This document shows, piece after piece, positions 1-10,627 of a stretch of DNA of 64,000 nucleotides. The DNA comes from Manis javanica (lineage: Eukaryota; Chordata; Mammalia; Pholidota; Manidae). Position 1 is the first letter of the stretch, and each line of letters starts with the position of its first letter. Location: positions 111,060,302 through 111,124,301 of the forward strand of contig NC_133164.1 of the NCBI RefSeq assembly GCF_040802235.1, read 5' to 3'. The translations under genes and the position numbers were made by a program. The notes under the pieces were generated by a model that searched no databases, had not been told where the DNA came from, and saw only the letters and a program-made list of their open reading frames with translations.

Positions 1-1828
1 ATATTGTACCACAATCATCCAACTTGCTAAGAGACTAAAATTGAATTATTCCAATCACCAAAAAGACAGGATATTTTATGTAATGTGATAGAGGTGCTAA
101 ATACGCTACAACAGCAATCATATTACCATATACAATTAACGTTTCAATTAAGTATCAAATAAACGTTTTGCACACCTTAAATTTACATAATGTCTTATGT
201 CAAACATATTTTATTAAAAAGAAAGAATTGCCTTGCTGCTGAACACATTTGAAAAAATGCAACTATTTCCTCATGAAAGCTCAGAGAGGTTAAGGCATTT
301 ATGCTTTGAATAAATTAATTTAGAACTGAATCCTCCCTACCTTGAATTACGGGGGGCATGAGAACATGCAAGCATGAGCTTTTTTGTCCCCCTGGTTTCT
401 CTTAGAGGTGGCTTTAAATATGTAAGAATCCCCATGGCTGGGTGGGAATCTGAGTGGAAAAGGAGGGGCTTTCCATCCAAGCGGAGTCATAAAGCCCATG
501 GACTTGGGAAGACTCAGAAAGGAAGGCCATTTCTTGAATGAGGAAGTTCTTGCTGGTGATGAGAAGTAAGCATTTTGTTAGAAAACTGGTGCACAATCGG
601 CAAGTGAAGTTCTCAAGATAGCCACCAGATGGCAACCGCACCCAAATTACTGATGTAATTTATTTGCTGGATCGGAATTTGCAGCTGGGAGGATTATTAA
701 AAGTCCTCTGGTCCAGTCCCTTTATGTCACAGCTGCGGACTTTCAGCCAGAGTTTGATTATCTTGCCTGACGCCACATATCAAGTCGTTGGCAGAACTGG
801 GGCTCCTGTGACCTCCTGACAAGGAATCCAGGCTTCTCTCTATGACGATGATCTGAAAGCAGTGTTCCTCACCCCTAATGAAACAAGATTAAATATAGAA
901 AAGACAGAAGGAGCTGGTGTTTGAGTTTGAGAACAAAATCTTAGAGCTAAACCTTGAGCCTTAAGCAGCTGACTGTTAACTGTAAGGCAGTCAATGTATA
1001 GTGAGGGCTTGTTTGCTCTAAACAAGAGTAGGGGTGGAGGGGTGGGCAAAGAAGGGGATTCACAGATGCAAGTCAGACTGATCCCAGGAAGGTAAGAAGG
1101 TAGCAGGCAGGAAAAATCAAAGAGATATCATTGGAGGAGATGACCTGAGAACTAGAGAGAGAAAGATGTTATAAAGAGACAGTGACTTAGACAGAGGATG
1201 TTTAGTAGGCACCCAGGTGAAAAATCAGGAACAAGCCCACCATTGCAGCAGGGCCGGCCCCATGCAAAAGGCATGTAAGCCCAGCTTCCCAAGCGCTGAG
1301 GCCTCCCTCTGTACATACCTGCTCCTCACAGGGCCTCCCACCCCATCCCCACCTCAGTGAACTGTCACTGGCAGAAAAGGGTCTCCAGCTAGGCTTTGGC
1401 ATCACAGGGCAAATTTAAGCAATTGCTCATCCCTAGGGGAGCTGCTGGCATTTTAGACTGATCTTTCATTTTGGATAAAAAGACATTGTTTGTCTTGAGC
1501 GATAGTATAGAAGAGGAACTGAGAACAGCAAGATGCTGGAGAGGGTCAGTGGGGAAGAAAATGGGTGACCAAGTCATGCAGGTAAGCCCTGGAAGCAGAA
1601 AGAAGAGTTGAGATCAGCAATCACATAAAAAATGTGTGGAATTATTTATCACTGTGCCTAGGATATTAGGTATTCAATCTGTGTTTGCTGAATTGATGCA
1701 TCTTTAGTGACTCTGCAAAGGTTCATCTGGCAAGGGAGCAATGTGATGAAAATAGTATTTAGGAAAATTATTTCATTGTGAGTAGCTGAAACGGATGGAA
1801 GCTGCAAGATCTTGGCAGGAAGACTATT
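1..1828. other. Intergenic DNA, no gene recognised
   Basis: I see no coding exon here. Open frames are short and lack domain character. Around 1655-1700 there is a short piece resembling the tail of an ancient MIR/L2 element (tgcctaggatattaggtattcaat-like). A CTCF-like motif at 620-636 is listed separately. The rest is not recognisable to me. Confidence 0.5.
620..636. promoter_or_regulatory. Candidate CTCF-binding motif
   Basis: The plus strand reads AGCCACCAGATGGCAAC, close to the CTCF core CCACYAGRTGGCAG. This is a motif match by eye only; occupancy is unknown. Confidence 0.35.
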
Positions 1829-1844
1829 TCTTTTAAAGCTTTTT
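1829..1844. repeat. L1 target-site duplication, left copy
   Basis: The sequence tcttttaaagcttttt is identical to 10612-10627. In L1 sense this is the 3' copy. Its T's merge into the poly(A) tail of the element. Confidence 0.85.
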
Positions 1845-1860
1845 TTTTTTTTTTTTTTTT

Positions 1861-3495
1861 GAGAGGGCATCTCTCATATTTATTGATCAAATGGTTGTTA
1901 ACAACAATAAAATTCAGTATAGGGGGGTCAATGCTCAATGTACAATCATTAATCCATCTCAAGCCTAATTCTCGTCAGTCTCCAATCTTCTGAAGCATAA
2001 CGAACAAGTTCTTACATGGTGAACGAATTCTTACAGAGTGAATAAATTCTTACATGGTGAACAGTACAAGGGCATTCATCACAGAAACTTTCGGTTTTGA
2101 TCATGCAATATGACCTATAAACCATCAGGTCAAATATGAATATTCATTTGATTTTTGTACTTGATTTATATGTTGATCCCACATTTCTCCTATTATTATT
2201 ATTATTTTTATTTTTAATAAAATGCTGAAGTGGTAGGTAGATGCAAGATAAAGGTAGAAAACATAGTTTAGTGCTGTAAGAAGGCAAATGTAGATGATCA
2301 GATGATCAGGTGTGTGCCTATGGACTAAGTATTAATCCAGGCTAGACAAGGGCAGCAAGACATCCACGGATGCAGAAGATTTCTCTCAAAGCAGGGGGGG
2401 TGAGGTTCTGAGCCTCACCTCTGTTGATCCCCAAATTCTCACCTGATGGCCCCCCTGCGACTGTGCCTGTCTTAGGTTGTTCCTCCCTTGAGGAATCTTA
2501 CCCGTCTCTGGCTAACCAGTCATCTTCCGGGGCCATACAGGGAAATGTAAAGTTGGTAAGTGAGAGAGAAGCCATATTGTTTGCAAAGGTTAGCTTTTTA
2601 CTTCTTTGCAGATTTATGCCCTGTGGCTTCTATGCCCAGCACTTGTCTCGAGGTATCTTTACCACCTGGAGGAATTATGATACTCGGTAAATTCGATATG
2701 AGGCACGAATTCTATTTAAGGTTTGTAATTAGGAAGGAAGAAGAAAAGCTATAGATGTAGCATATGAAGGAAACTTGGGAGGATTGATTATTTCTTTGAC
2801 ATATCTTCTTGTATAGTACCTTAAGTATGTATAGGTTTTAAACTACTAACTAATTTGCACACACATATTAACATAATAGGAATACGGTGACATAAACAAA
2901 GCAAATCTATAATTACCAGCCATCTCCAGTGAAGCCAAGAAAACCATTTAGGCACCCTAGGCATTTGTGAAAATTTATCTATAATATGATGGATATTTTC
3001 CAACTGTACTTGAACCATCAGACAAATTAAAGCAGCCCATTTCTGGGATCTGTTCACATCCCATATGTTCTTTTAACCATAGATAGTCTATAGTCATGAG
3101 ATTTTGGGGTGCTACAACTTGCACCCCTCCCAACTCCTGGTTGAGTTCCAACAGTACAGATCCAGTCAAATTCGTTGTCTCACTGTATGCACATGCCAGC
3201 CTAGACATCTCCCTCCTCATTCTTATGGCAAGTCCAGGAGACGGTGGGCTGGATGCAGCCACAACCGCAGCATCGTCCGGATCCCTGGGGAGGCTTTTTG
3301 ATGATCATCCCCCGGCACGAGTCCTCCAGAGAGTGCTGATGCCGGAAGCTCCTCCTCATATCGTATCTTAGTTCATTTTCTGGGTATCCAAGCTAGGCCT
3401 TGATCTTCTGCGTAGAAACAAACAGACCCTTTGCCCACACTTTGACATGCCCTCTATACCACTGTGCAGAACTCATTGGAGGTCAGCACACAGTA

Positions 3496-3526
<31 letters not shown>

Positions 3527-4052
3527 TTAAGAGAAAGGAATATTATCAGAAAAGAGTACCTCCATAGCTGATCATCTGACACCCTTTAAGTGATCAACAT
3601 TAAGGATATTTAAAGCATGCGTTGATCTTTGATTTACCAATAGTTTTATCCTGTTAACGAGTAATCCCCCTTTTCTTTCTTTCTTTCTTTCTTTTTTTTT
3701 TTTTTTTTTTTAAATTTTTAATCTACCCTTTCATGAAGAATACTATGTTTACTATGCTCTCCCCTATATCAGGTCCCCCCTAACAACCCCATTACGGTTA
3801 CTGTCCATCAGCTTAGCAAAATGTGGTAGAGTCACTACTTGTCCTCTCTGTGTTCTGCAGCCCACCCTCCCCTTTCTCCCTCCCCCCCATGCATGCTAAT
3901 CTTAATACCCCCCTTCTTCTTCCCCCCCTTATCCCTCCCTGCCCACCCATCCTCCCCAGTTCCTTTCCCTTTGGTACCTGTTAGTCCATTTTTGGGTTCT
4001 GTAATTCTGCTGCTGCTTTGTTCCTTCAGTTTTTCCTTTGTTCCTATACTCC
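1861..4052 (-). other. Extended L1 3' UTR with two internal A-rich tracts
   Basis: Downstream of the ORF2 stop (reading leftward) come a G-rich stretch and an ordinary-looking ~340-nt L1 3' UTR. That part ends in an A-rich tract (T's on the plus strand at about 3671-3711). The element then continues for about 160 nt to a second A tract (3501-3524) and a further ~1.6 kb to the final tail at 1840-1860. All of this is inside the target-site duplications. The layout looks like read-through past the native poly(A) site, i.e. one or two rounds of 3' transduction that may have become fixed in a subfamily. The plus strand shows short open frames (for example 2424-2690) without recognisable domains. 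Confidence 0.7.
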
Positions 4053-7000
4053 TCAGATGAGTGAAATCATTTGGTATTTCTCTTTCTCCGCTTGGCTTAT
4101 TTCACTGAGCATAATACTCTCCAGCTCCATCCATGTTGCTGCAAATGGTTGGATTTTTCCACTTCTTATGGCTGAGTAGTATTCCATTGTGTATATGTAC
4201 CACATCTTCTTTATCCATTCATCTACAGATGGACATTTAGGTTGCTTCCAATTCTTGGCTATTGTAAATAGTGCTGCGATAAACATAGGAGTGCATCTGT
4301 CTTTCTCAAACTTGATTGCTGCGTTCTTAGGGTAAATTCCTAGGAGTGGAATTCCTGGGTCAAATGGTAGGTCTGTTTTGAGCATTTTGATGCACCTCCA
4401 TACTGCTTTCCACAATGGTTGAACTAATTTACATTCCCACCAGCAGTGTAGGAGGGTTCCCCTTTCTCCACAGCCTCGCCAACATTTGTTGTTGTTTGTC
4501 TTTTGGATGGCAGCTATCCTTACTGGTGTGAGGTGATACCTCATTGTAGTTTTAATTTGCATTTCTCTGATAATTAGCGATGTGGAGCATCTTTTCATGT
4601 GTCTCTTGGCCATCTGTATTTCTTTTTTGGAGAACTGTCTGTTCAGTTCCTCTGCCCATTTTTTAATTGGGTTATTTGTTTTTTGTTTGTTGAGGCGTGT
4701 GAGCTCTTTATATATTCTGGACGTCAAGCCTTTATCAGATCTGTCATTTTCAAATATATTCTCCCATACTGTAGGGTTCCTTTTTGTTCTATTGATGGTG
4801 TCTTTCGCTGTACAGAAGCTTTTCAGCTTAATGTAGTCCCACTTGCTCATTTTTGCTGTTGTTTTCCTTGCCCGGGGAGATATGTTCAAGAAGAGATCAC
4901 TCATGTTTATGTCTAAGAGGTTTTTGCCTATGTTTTTTTCCAAGAGTTTAATGGTTTCGTGACTTACATTCAGGTCTTTGATCCATTTTGAGTTTACCTT
5001 TGTATATGGGGTTAGACAATGGTCCAGTTTCATTCTCCTACATGTAGCTGTCCAGTTTTGCCAGCTCCATCTGTTGAAGAGACTGTCATTTTGCCATTGT
5101 ATGTCCATGGCTCCTTTATCAAATATTAATTGACCATATATGTTTGGGTTAATTTCTGGGGTCTCTAATCTGTTCCACTGGTCTGTGGCTCTGTTCTTGT
5201 GCCAGTACCAAATTGTCTTGATTACTATGGCTTTGTAGTAGAGCTTGAAGTTGGGGAGTGAGATCCCCCCTACTTTATTCTTCTTTTTCAGGATTGCTTT
5301 GGCTATTCGGGGTCTTTGGTGTTTCCATATGAATTTTTGAATTATTTGTTCCAATTCATTGAAGAATGTTGCTGGTAATTTGAGAGGGATTGCATCAAAT
5401 TTGTATATTGCTTTCGGCAGGATGGCCATTTTGACGACATTAATTCTTCCTAGCCATGAGCATGGGATGAGTTTCCATTTATTAGTGTCCCCTTTAATTT
5501 CTCTTAAGAGTGACTTGTAGTTTTCAGAGTATAAGTCTTTCACTTCCTTGGTTAGGTTTATTCCTAGGTATTTTATTCTTTTTGATGCAATGGTGAATGG
5601 AATTGTTTTCCTGATTTCTCTTTCTATTGATTCGTTGTTAGTGTATAGGAAAGCTACAGATTTCTGTGTGTTGATTTTGTATCCTGCAACTTTGCTGTAT
5701 TCCGATATCAGTTCTAGTAGTTTTGGAGTGGAGTCTTTAGGGTTTTTTATGTACAGTATCATATCATCTGCAAATAGTGACAGTTTAACTTCTTCTTTAC
5801 CAATCTGGATTCCTTGTATTTCTTTGTTTTGTCTGATTGCCGTGGCTAGGACCTCCAGTACTATGTTAAATAACAGTGGGGAGAGTGGGCATCCCTGTCT
5901 GGTTCCCGATCTCAGTGGAAATGCTTTCAGCTTCTCGCTGTTCAGTATAATGCTGGCTGTGGGTTTATCATATATGGCCTTTATTATGTTGAGGTACTTG
6001 CCCTCTATTCCCATTTTGCTGAGAGTTTTTATCATGAATGGATGTTGAATTTTGTCAAATGCTTTTTCAGCATCTATGGAGATGATCATGTGGTTTTTGT
6101 CTTTCTTTTTGTTGATGTGGTGGATGATGTTGATGGATTTTCGAATGTTGTACCATCCTTGCATCCCTGGGATGAACCCCACTTGGTCATGGTGTATGAT
6201 CCTTTTGATATACTGTTGAATTCTGTTTGCTAATATTTTATTGAGTATTTTTGCATCTACATTCATCAGGGATATTGGTCTGTAATTTTCTTTTTTGGTG
6301 GGGTCTTTTCCTGGTTTTGGTATTAGGGTGATGTTGGCTTCATAGAATGAGTTTGGGAGTATTCCCTCTTCTTCTATTTTGTGGAACACTTTAAGGAGAA
6401 TGGGTATTATGTCTTCTCTGTGTGTCTGATAAAATTCCGAGGTAAATCCGTCCGGCCCCGGGGTTTTGTTCTTGGGTAGTTTTTTGATTACTGTTTCAAT
6501 TTCTTTGCTTGTAATTGGTTTGTTTAACTTTTGTGTTTCTTCCTTGGTCAGTCTTGGGAGGTTGTATTTTTCTAGGAAGTTGTCCATTTCTTCTAGGTTT
6601 TCCAGCTTGTTGGCATATAGGTTTTCATAGTAGTCTTTAATAATTCTTTGTATTTCTGTGGAGTCTGTCGTGATTTTTCCATTCTCATTTCTGATTATGT
6701 TGATTTGTGTTGACTCTCTTTTTCTCTTAATAAGTTGGGCTAGAGGCTTATCTATTTTGTTTATTTTCTCAAAGAACCAGCTCTTGGTTTCATTGATTTT
6801 TGCTATTGTTTTATTCTTCTCAATTTTGTTTATTTCTTCTCTGATCTTTATTATGTCCCTCCTTCTGCTGACTTTAGGCCTCATTTGTTCTTCTTTTTCC
6901 AGTTTTAATAATTGTGATGTTAGACTATTCATTTGGGATTGTTCTTCCTTCTTCAAGTGTGCCTGGATTGCTATATACTTTCCTCTTAAGACTGCTTTCG

Positions 7001-7895
7001 CTGCATCCCACAGAAGTTGGGGCTTAGTGTTGTTGTTGTCATTTGTTTCTATATATTCCTTGATCTCTATTTTGATTTGTTCATTGATCCATTGATTATT
7101 TAGTAGCATGTTGTTAAGCCTCCATGTGTTTGTGAGCCTTTTTGTTTTCTTTGTAGAATTTATTTCTACTTTCATACCTTTGTGGTCTGAAAAATTGGTT
7201 GGTAGAATTTCAATATTGTGGAATTTACTGAGGCTCTTTTTGTGAGCTAGTATGTGGTCTATTCTGGAGAATGTTCCATGTGCACTTGAGAAGAATGTAT
7301 ATCCTGTTGCTTTTGGATGTAAAGTTCTATAGATGTCTATTAGGTCCATCTGTTCTAGTGTGTTGTTCAGTGCCTGTGTGTCTTTACTTATTTTCTGCCT
7401 GGTGGATCTATCCTTTGGGGTGAGTGGTGTGTTGAAGTCTCCTACAATGAATGCATTGCAGTCTATTTCCCTCTTTAGTTCTGTTAGTATTTGCTTCACA
7501 TATGCTGGTGCTCCTGTATTGGGTGCATATATATTTAGAATGGTTATATCCTCTTGTTGGACTAAGCCCTTTATCATTATGTAGTGGCCTTCTTTATCTC
7601 TTGTTACTTTCTTTGTTTTGAAGTCTATTTTGTCTGATATTAGTACTGCAACCCCTGCTTTCTTCTCACTGTTGTTTGCCTGAAATATGTTTTTCCATCC
7701 CTTGACTTTTAGTCTATGCTTATCTTTGGGTTTAAGGTGAGTTTCTTGTAAGCAGCATATAGATGGGTCTTGCTTTTTTATCCATTCTATTACTCTATGT
7801 CTTTTGATTGGTGCATTAAGTCCATTTACATTTAGGGTGACTATTGAAAGATATGTACTTATTGCCATTGCAGGCTTTAGATTCGTGGTTACCAA
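4053..7895 (-). CDS. ORF2: L1 ORF2 protein: endonuclease/reverse transcriptase, intact
   Basis: This ORF of 1280 codons encodes the L1 enzyme that nicks target DNA and reverse-transcribes L1 RNA at the nick. The N-terminal AP-like endonuclease has all the catalytic positions: N22, E51, Y123, D153 and N155 (in VGDFNTPL), D213, and D237/H238 (in FSDHKG). Each is 8 residues later than in the human protein. The central RT shows [27 protein letters not shown] and the catalytic FADDMILY. The C-terminal Cys/His segment reads [18 protein letters not shown]. The methionine at residue 10 (MAISTYLS) aligns best with the usual ORF2 start, so the real start may be near 7868. No frameshift or stop is present. 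It lies 168 bp downstream of ORF1, as in bicistronic L1 RNA. Activity is inferred, not shown. Confidence 0.93.
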   Translation of the reverse strand: MVTTNLKPAMAISTYLSIVTLNVNGLNAPIKRHRVIEWIKKQDPSICCLQETHLKPKDKHRLKVKGWKNIFQANNSEKKAGVAVLISDKIDFKTKKVTRDKEGHYIMIKGLVQQEDITILNIYAPNTGAPAYVKQILTELKREIDCNAFIVGDFNTPLTPKDRSTRQKISKDTQALNNTLEQMDLIDIYRTLHPKATGYTFFSSAHGTFSRIDHILAHKKSLSKFHNIEILPTNFSDHKGMKVEINSTKKTKRLTNTWRLNNMLLNNQWINEQIKIEIKEYIETNDNNNTKPQLLWDAAKAVLRGKYIAIQAHLKKEEQSQMNSLTSQLLKLEKEEQMRPKVSRRRDIIKIREEINKIEKNKTIAKINETKSWFFEKINKIDKPLAQLIKRKRESTQINIIRNENGKITTDSTEIQRIIKDYYENLYANKLENLEEMDNFLEKYNLPRLTKEETQKLNKPITSKEIETVIKKLPKNKTPGPDGFTSEFYQTHREDIIPILLKVFHKIEEEGILPNSFYEANITLIPKPGKDPTKKENYRPISLMNVDAKILNKILANRIQQYIKRIIHHDQVGFIPGMQGWYNIRKSINIIHHINKKKDKNHMIISIDAEKAFDKIQHPFMIKTLSKMGIEGKYLNIIKAIYDKPTASIILNSEKLKAFPLRSGTRQGCPLSPLLFNIVLEVLATAIRQNKEIQGIQIGKEEVKLSLFADDMILYIKNPKDSTPKLLELISEYSKVAGYKINTQKSVAFLYTNNESIEREIRKTIPFTIASKRIKYLGINLTKEVKDLYSENYKSLLREIKGDTNKWKLIPCSWLGRINVVKMAILPKAIYKFDAIPLKLPATFFNELEQIIQKFIWKHQRPRIAKAILKKKNKVGGISLPNFKLYYKAIVIKTIWYWHKNRATDQWNRLETPEINPNIYGQLIFDKGAMDIQWQNDSLFNRWSWQNWTATCRRMKLDHCLTPYTKVNSKWIKDLNVSHETIKLLEKNIGKNLLDINMSDLFLNISPRARKTTAKMSKWDYIKLKSFCTAKDTINRTKRNPTVWENIFENDRSDKGLTSRIYKELTRLNKQKTNNPIKKWAEELNRQFSKKEIQMAKRHMKRCSTSLIIREMQIKTTMRYHLTPVRIAAIQKTNNNKCWRGCGERGTLLHCWWECKLVQPLWKAVWRCIKMLKTDLPFDPGIPLLGIYPKNAAIKFEKDRCTPMFIAALFTIAKNWKQPKCPSVDEWIKKMWYIYTMEYYSAIRSGKIQPFAATWMELESIMLSEISQAEKEKYQMISLI

Positions 7896-8063
7896 AGGTT
7901 CAAGGTTAGCTTCTTTAGTATCTTACTGCCTAACTTAGCTCGCTTACTGAGCTGTTATATACACTGTCTGGAGAGTCTTTTCTTCTCTCCCTTCTTATTC
8001 CTCCTCCTCCATTCTTCATATGTTGTGTGTTTTGTTCTGTGCTCTTTTTAGGGGTGCTCCCAT

Positions 8064-8987
8064 CTAGAGCAGTCCCTGCAGGATGCCCTGTAGAGGTGGT
8101 TTGTGGGAAGCAAATTCCCTCAGCTTTTGCTTGTCTGGGAATTGTTTGATCCCACCATCATATTTAAATGATAGTCGTGCTGGATACAGTATCCTTGGTT
8201 CAAGGCCCTTCTGTTTCATTGCATTAAGTATATCATGCCATTCTCTTCTGGCCTGTAGGGTTTCTGTTGAGAAGTCTGATGTTAGCCTGATTGGTTTTCC
8301 TTTATAGGTGACCTTTTTCTCTCTAGCTGCCTTTAAAACTCTTTCCTTGTCCTTGATCCTTGCCATTTTAATTATTATGTGTCTTGGTGTTGTCCTCCTT
8401 GGATCCTTTCTGTTGGGGGTTCTGTATAATTCCATGGTCTGTTCGATTATTTCCTCCCCCAGTTTGGGGAAGTTTTCAGCAATTATTTCTTCAAAGACAC
8501 TTTCTATCCCTTTTCCTCTTTCTTCCTCTTCTGGTATCCCTATAATACGAATGTTTTTCCTTTTGTATTGGTCACATATTTCTCTTAGTGTTGTTTCATT
8601 CCTGGAGATCCTTTTATCTCTCTCTCTGTCAGCTTCTATACGTTCCTGTTCTCTGGCTTCTATTCCTTCAATGGCCTCTTGCATCTTATCCATTCTGCTT
8701 ATAAATCCTTCCAGGGATTGTTTCACTTCTGTGATCTCTTTCCTGACATCTGTGATCTCCTTCCGGACTTCATCCCACTGCTCTTGCATTTTTCTCTGCA
8801 TCTCATCCCACTGCTCTTGCATTTTTCTCTGCATCTCATCCCATTGCTCTTGCATTTTTTTCTGCATCTCTGTCAGCATGTTCATGATTTTTATTTTGAA
8901 TTCTTTTTCAGGAGGACTAGTTAGGTCTGTCTCCTTCTCAGGTGTTGTCTCTGTGATCTTTGTCTGCCTGTAGTTTTGCCTTTTCAT
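8064..8987 (-). CDS. ORF1: L1 ORF1 protein: trimeric RNA-binding chaperone, intact
   Basis: This 307-residue protein packages L1 RNA into the ribonucleoprotein. A short basic N-terminus is followed by a coiled coil (about residues 35-135). The coiled coil contains three near-perfect copies of an 11-residue unit (MQRKMQEQWDE, residues 41-73), then VRKEITDVRKEITEV heptads. The RRM begins near residue 143 (KRKNIRIIGIPEEEE). The C-terminal domain follows (RHIIIKMARIKDKERVL, RLTSDFSTETLQARREW, ARLSFKYDGGIKQFPD). The order trimerising coiled coil, RRM, CTD is the standard ORF1p plan, and the length is near that of other mammalian ORF1p (about 340 aa in human). No stop or frameshift interrupts it. 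It is the first cistron of the element; its 5' UTR runs to about 10611. Confidence 0.92.
   Translation of the reverse strand: MKRQNYRQTKITETTPEKETDLTSPPEKEFKIKIMNMLTEMQKKMQEQWDEMQRKMQEQWDEMQRKMQEQWDEVRKEITDVRKEITEVKQSLEGFISRMDKMQEAIEGIEAREQERIEADRERDKRISRNETTLREICDQYKRKNIRIIGIPEEEERGKGIESVFEEIIAENFPKLGEEIIEQTMELYRTPNRKDPRRTTPRHIIIKMARIKDKERVLKAAREKKVTYKGKPIRLTSDFSTETLQARREWHDILNAMKQKGLEPRILYPARLSFKYDGGIKQFPDKQKLREFASHKPPLQGILQGLL
8769..8867 (-). repeat. 33-bp in-frame tandem repeat in ORF1 coiled coil
   Basis: Three copies of a 33-bp unit (plus strand tcatcccactgctcttgcat..., with catccc at 8771, 8804 and 8837) encode MQ(K/R)KMQEQWDE three times. The copies differ at only a few bases. Confidence 0.9.
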
Positions 8988-9349
8988 GGTGATAGAGATA
9001 GTTTGCAGAGCTGGTACAAGTGACCGCTGGAAGAGCTTCCCTTCTTGTTGGTTTGTAGCCTTTTCCTGGGAGAATAGCGACCTCTAGTGGCTTGTGCTGG
9101 GCAGCTGTGTGCAGACAGGGCTTCTGCTTCCTGCCCAGTTGCTTTGGGGTTTATCTCCGCTGTTGCTGTGGGCTTGGCCTGGCTGGGGCTGTTCCTCCAA
9201 AATGGTGGAGCCCCGTTGGAGGGGGAGCAGCCAGGAGACTATTTATCTCCGTAAGGGGCCTCTGTGCTCCCTGCTGCCCAGGGGGTTAGAGTGCCCAGAG
9301 ATCCCCAGATTCCCTGCTTCTGGTCTAAGTGACCTGTCCTGCCCCTTTA

Positions 9350-10345
9350 AGATTTCCAAAAAGCACTCTCCCAACCAAAACAACAACAGCAACAATGAGA
9401 GAGGGAACAGAAAGAAAGAGAAAAAAAAAAAAGGAAAAAAAAGGAAAAAACAAGCGATTTTTTTTTTTTTTTTGTCCTCAGGTGCTGGTCCCAGGCACCC
9501 GCTCACTGGTCCTGCTGCCCTGTCTCCCTAGCACCAGGGTCCCTGTCCTTTCAAGGCTTCCAAAAAGCACCCACCCACCGGTCCGGCAGGGAAGGAACGC
9601 TCAATATTCTTTGTCCTCAGGCACTGGTCCCACGCACCCGCTCACCAGTCCCGCCGCCCTGCCTCCCTAGCACCGGGGTCCCTGTCCCTTCAAGGCTTCC
9701 AAAAAGCACTCGGCAAAAAGAGAGAAAAAAAAGGGGAAAAACACGCGATTTCTTCCGTCCTCAGGTGCTGGTCTCAGGCACCCACCCACCGGTCCCACAG
9801 GGAAAAATGCGGGATATTCTTTGTCCTCAGGTGCCGGTCCCAGGCACCCGCTCACCAGTCCCGCCGCCCTGCCTCCCTAGCACCGGGGTCCCTGTCCCTT
9901 TTAGGCTTCCAAAAAGCACTCGCAGAAAAGAGAAAAAAAAAAGGGGAAAAACGCGCGATTTCCTCTGTCCTCAAGTGCCGGTCTCAGGCACCCGCCCACC
10001 GGTCCCGCAGGGAAAAACGGGGGATAATCTTTGTCCTCAGGCGCCGGTCCCAGCCACCCGCTCACCAGTCCCGCCACTGTGCCTCCCTAGCACTGGGGTC
10101 CCCGTCCCTTCAAGGCTTCCAAAAAGCGCTCGCCCAAAAGAGAAAAAAAAAAAAAAGGGGAAAAACGCGCGACCTCCTCCGTCCTCAGGCACTGGTCTCA
10201 GGCACCCGCCCCCAGGTCTCGCAGGGAGAAACGCGGGATATTGTTTGTCCTCCGGCGCCGTTCCCAGGCACCTCCTCACCAGTCCCGCCACCCTGCCTCC
10301 CCAGCAACGGGGGCCCGTCCCTCTAAGGCTTCCAAAAAGCGCTCG
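9350..10345 (-). repeat. Tandem ~210-bp monomers in the L1 5' UTR
   Basis: The landmark ggcttccaaaaagc recurs at 9555, 9694, 9904, 10114 and 10327 (diverged copy at about 9350), giving spacings of 205, 139, 210, 210 and 213 bp. Each full unit has an A/G-rich part (agaaaaaaaaaggggaaaaa), two related GC-rich halves starting gtcctcagg, and the block ctccctagcaccggggtcc. The 139-bp unit lacks one half plus the A-rich part. The architecture recalls the monomeric promoters of mouse A/Tf/Gf L1s, but the sequence is unrelated as far as I can see. Confidence 0.85.
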
Positions 10346-10586
10346 CCAAAAAAAAAACCGCTCCGGTTTCTCTCCACCCGCCGGGAGCCGGGGGGAGGGG
10401 CGCTCGGGTCCCGCCGGGCTGGGGCTTGTATCTTACCCCCTTCACAAGGCGCTGGGTTCTTGCAGGTGTGGATGTGGTCTGGATGTTGTCCTGTGTCCTG
10501 TGGTCTCTATTTTAGGAAGATTTTTCTTTGTTATATTTTCATAGCTCTATGTGTTTTTGGGAGGAGATTTCCACTGCTCTACTCAC

Positions 10587-10598
10587 GCCGCCATCTTG
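10587..10598 (-). promoter_or_regulatory. YY1-type site at the L1 5' end
   Basis: The plus strand GCCGCCATCTTG is the complement of CAAGATGGCGGC. It lies about 13-25 nt inside the element. Human L1 has a YY1 site at nearly the same position, where it sets the transcription start. Confidence 0.65.
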
Positions 10599-10611
10599 GC
10601 TCCCCAGAACC

Positions 10612-10627
10612 TCTTTTAAAGCTTTTT
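10612..10627. repeat. L1 target-site duplication, right copy
   Basis: The sequence tcttttaaagcttttt is identical to 1829-1844 and abuts the 5' end of the L1. Confidence 0.85.

Larger units (their letters stand above)
8988..10611 (-). promoter_or_regulatory. L1 5' UTR / internal promoter
   Basis: About 1.6 kb of GC-rich sequence lies between the 5' end of the element and the ORF1 start. It contains a tandem array (about 9350-10345, listed separately) and a YY1-type site near the 5' end. L1 5' UTRs act as internal RNA polymerase II promoters. That this one is functional is inferred from its completeness. Confidence 0.75.
1829..10627 (-). mobile_element. L1: Full-length LINE-1 retrotransposon with 16-bp target-site duplication
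   Basis: A complete L1 lies on the minus strand. Its 5' end is at about 10611, starting (minus strand) ggttctggggagccaagatg. ORF1 is at 8064-8987, ORF2 at 4053-7895, and the terminal poly(A) shows as T's at about 1840-1860. The outer boundaries carry an exact 16-bp duplication, tcttttaaagcttttt, at 1829-1844 and 10612-10627. The inferred first-strand nick reads TCTC/AAAA in L1 sense, close to the L1 endonuclease consensus TT/AAAA. The duplications lie outside all of 1845-10611, so the whole ~8.8 kb entered as one unit, including about 2.2 kb beyond the ORF2 stop. Both ORFs are open, which marks a young and possibly competent copy. The insertion point is at the 3' edge of an older L1 fragment on its right. 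Confidence 0.9.

Noticed and set aside
2424-2690. Plus-strand ORF within the L1 3' extension
   Set aside because: Lies antisense to the L1 and inside the transposed unit; no domain and no sign of coding constraint.
5548-7095. Plus-strand ORFs opposite L1 ORF2 (5548-6048, 6658-7095) and opposite ORF1 (8308-8973)
   Set aside because: Hydrophobic antisense shadows of A-rich L1 coding sequence.
9350-10345. Interpretation of the regular ~210-bp array as a satellite or minisatellite locus
   Set aside because: It is wholly inside the L1 boundaries, between the YY1-bearing 5' end and ORF1, so it is part of the element's promoter.
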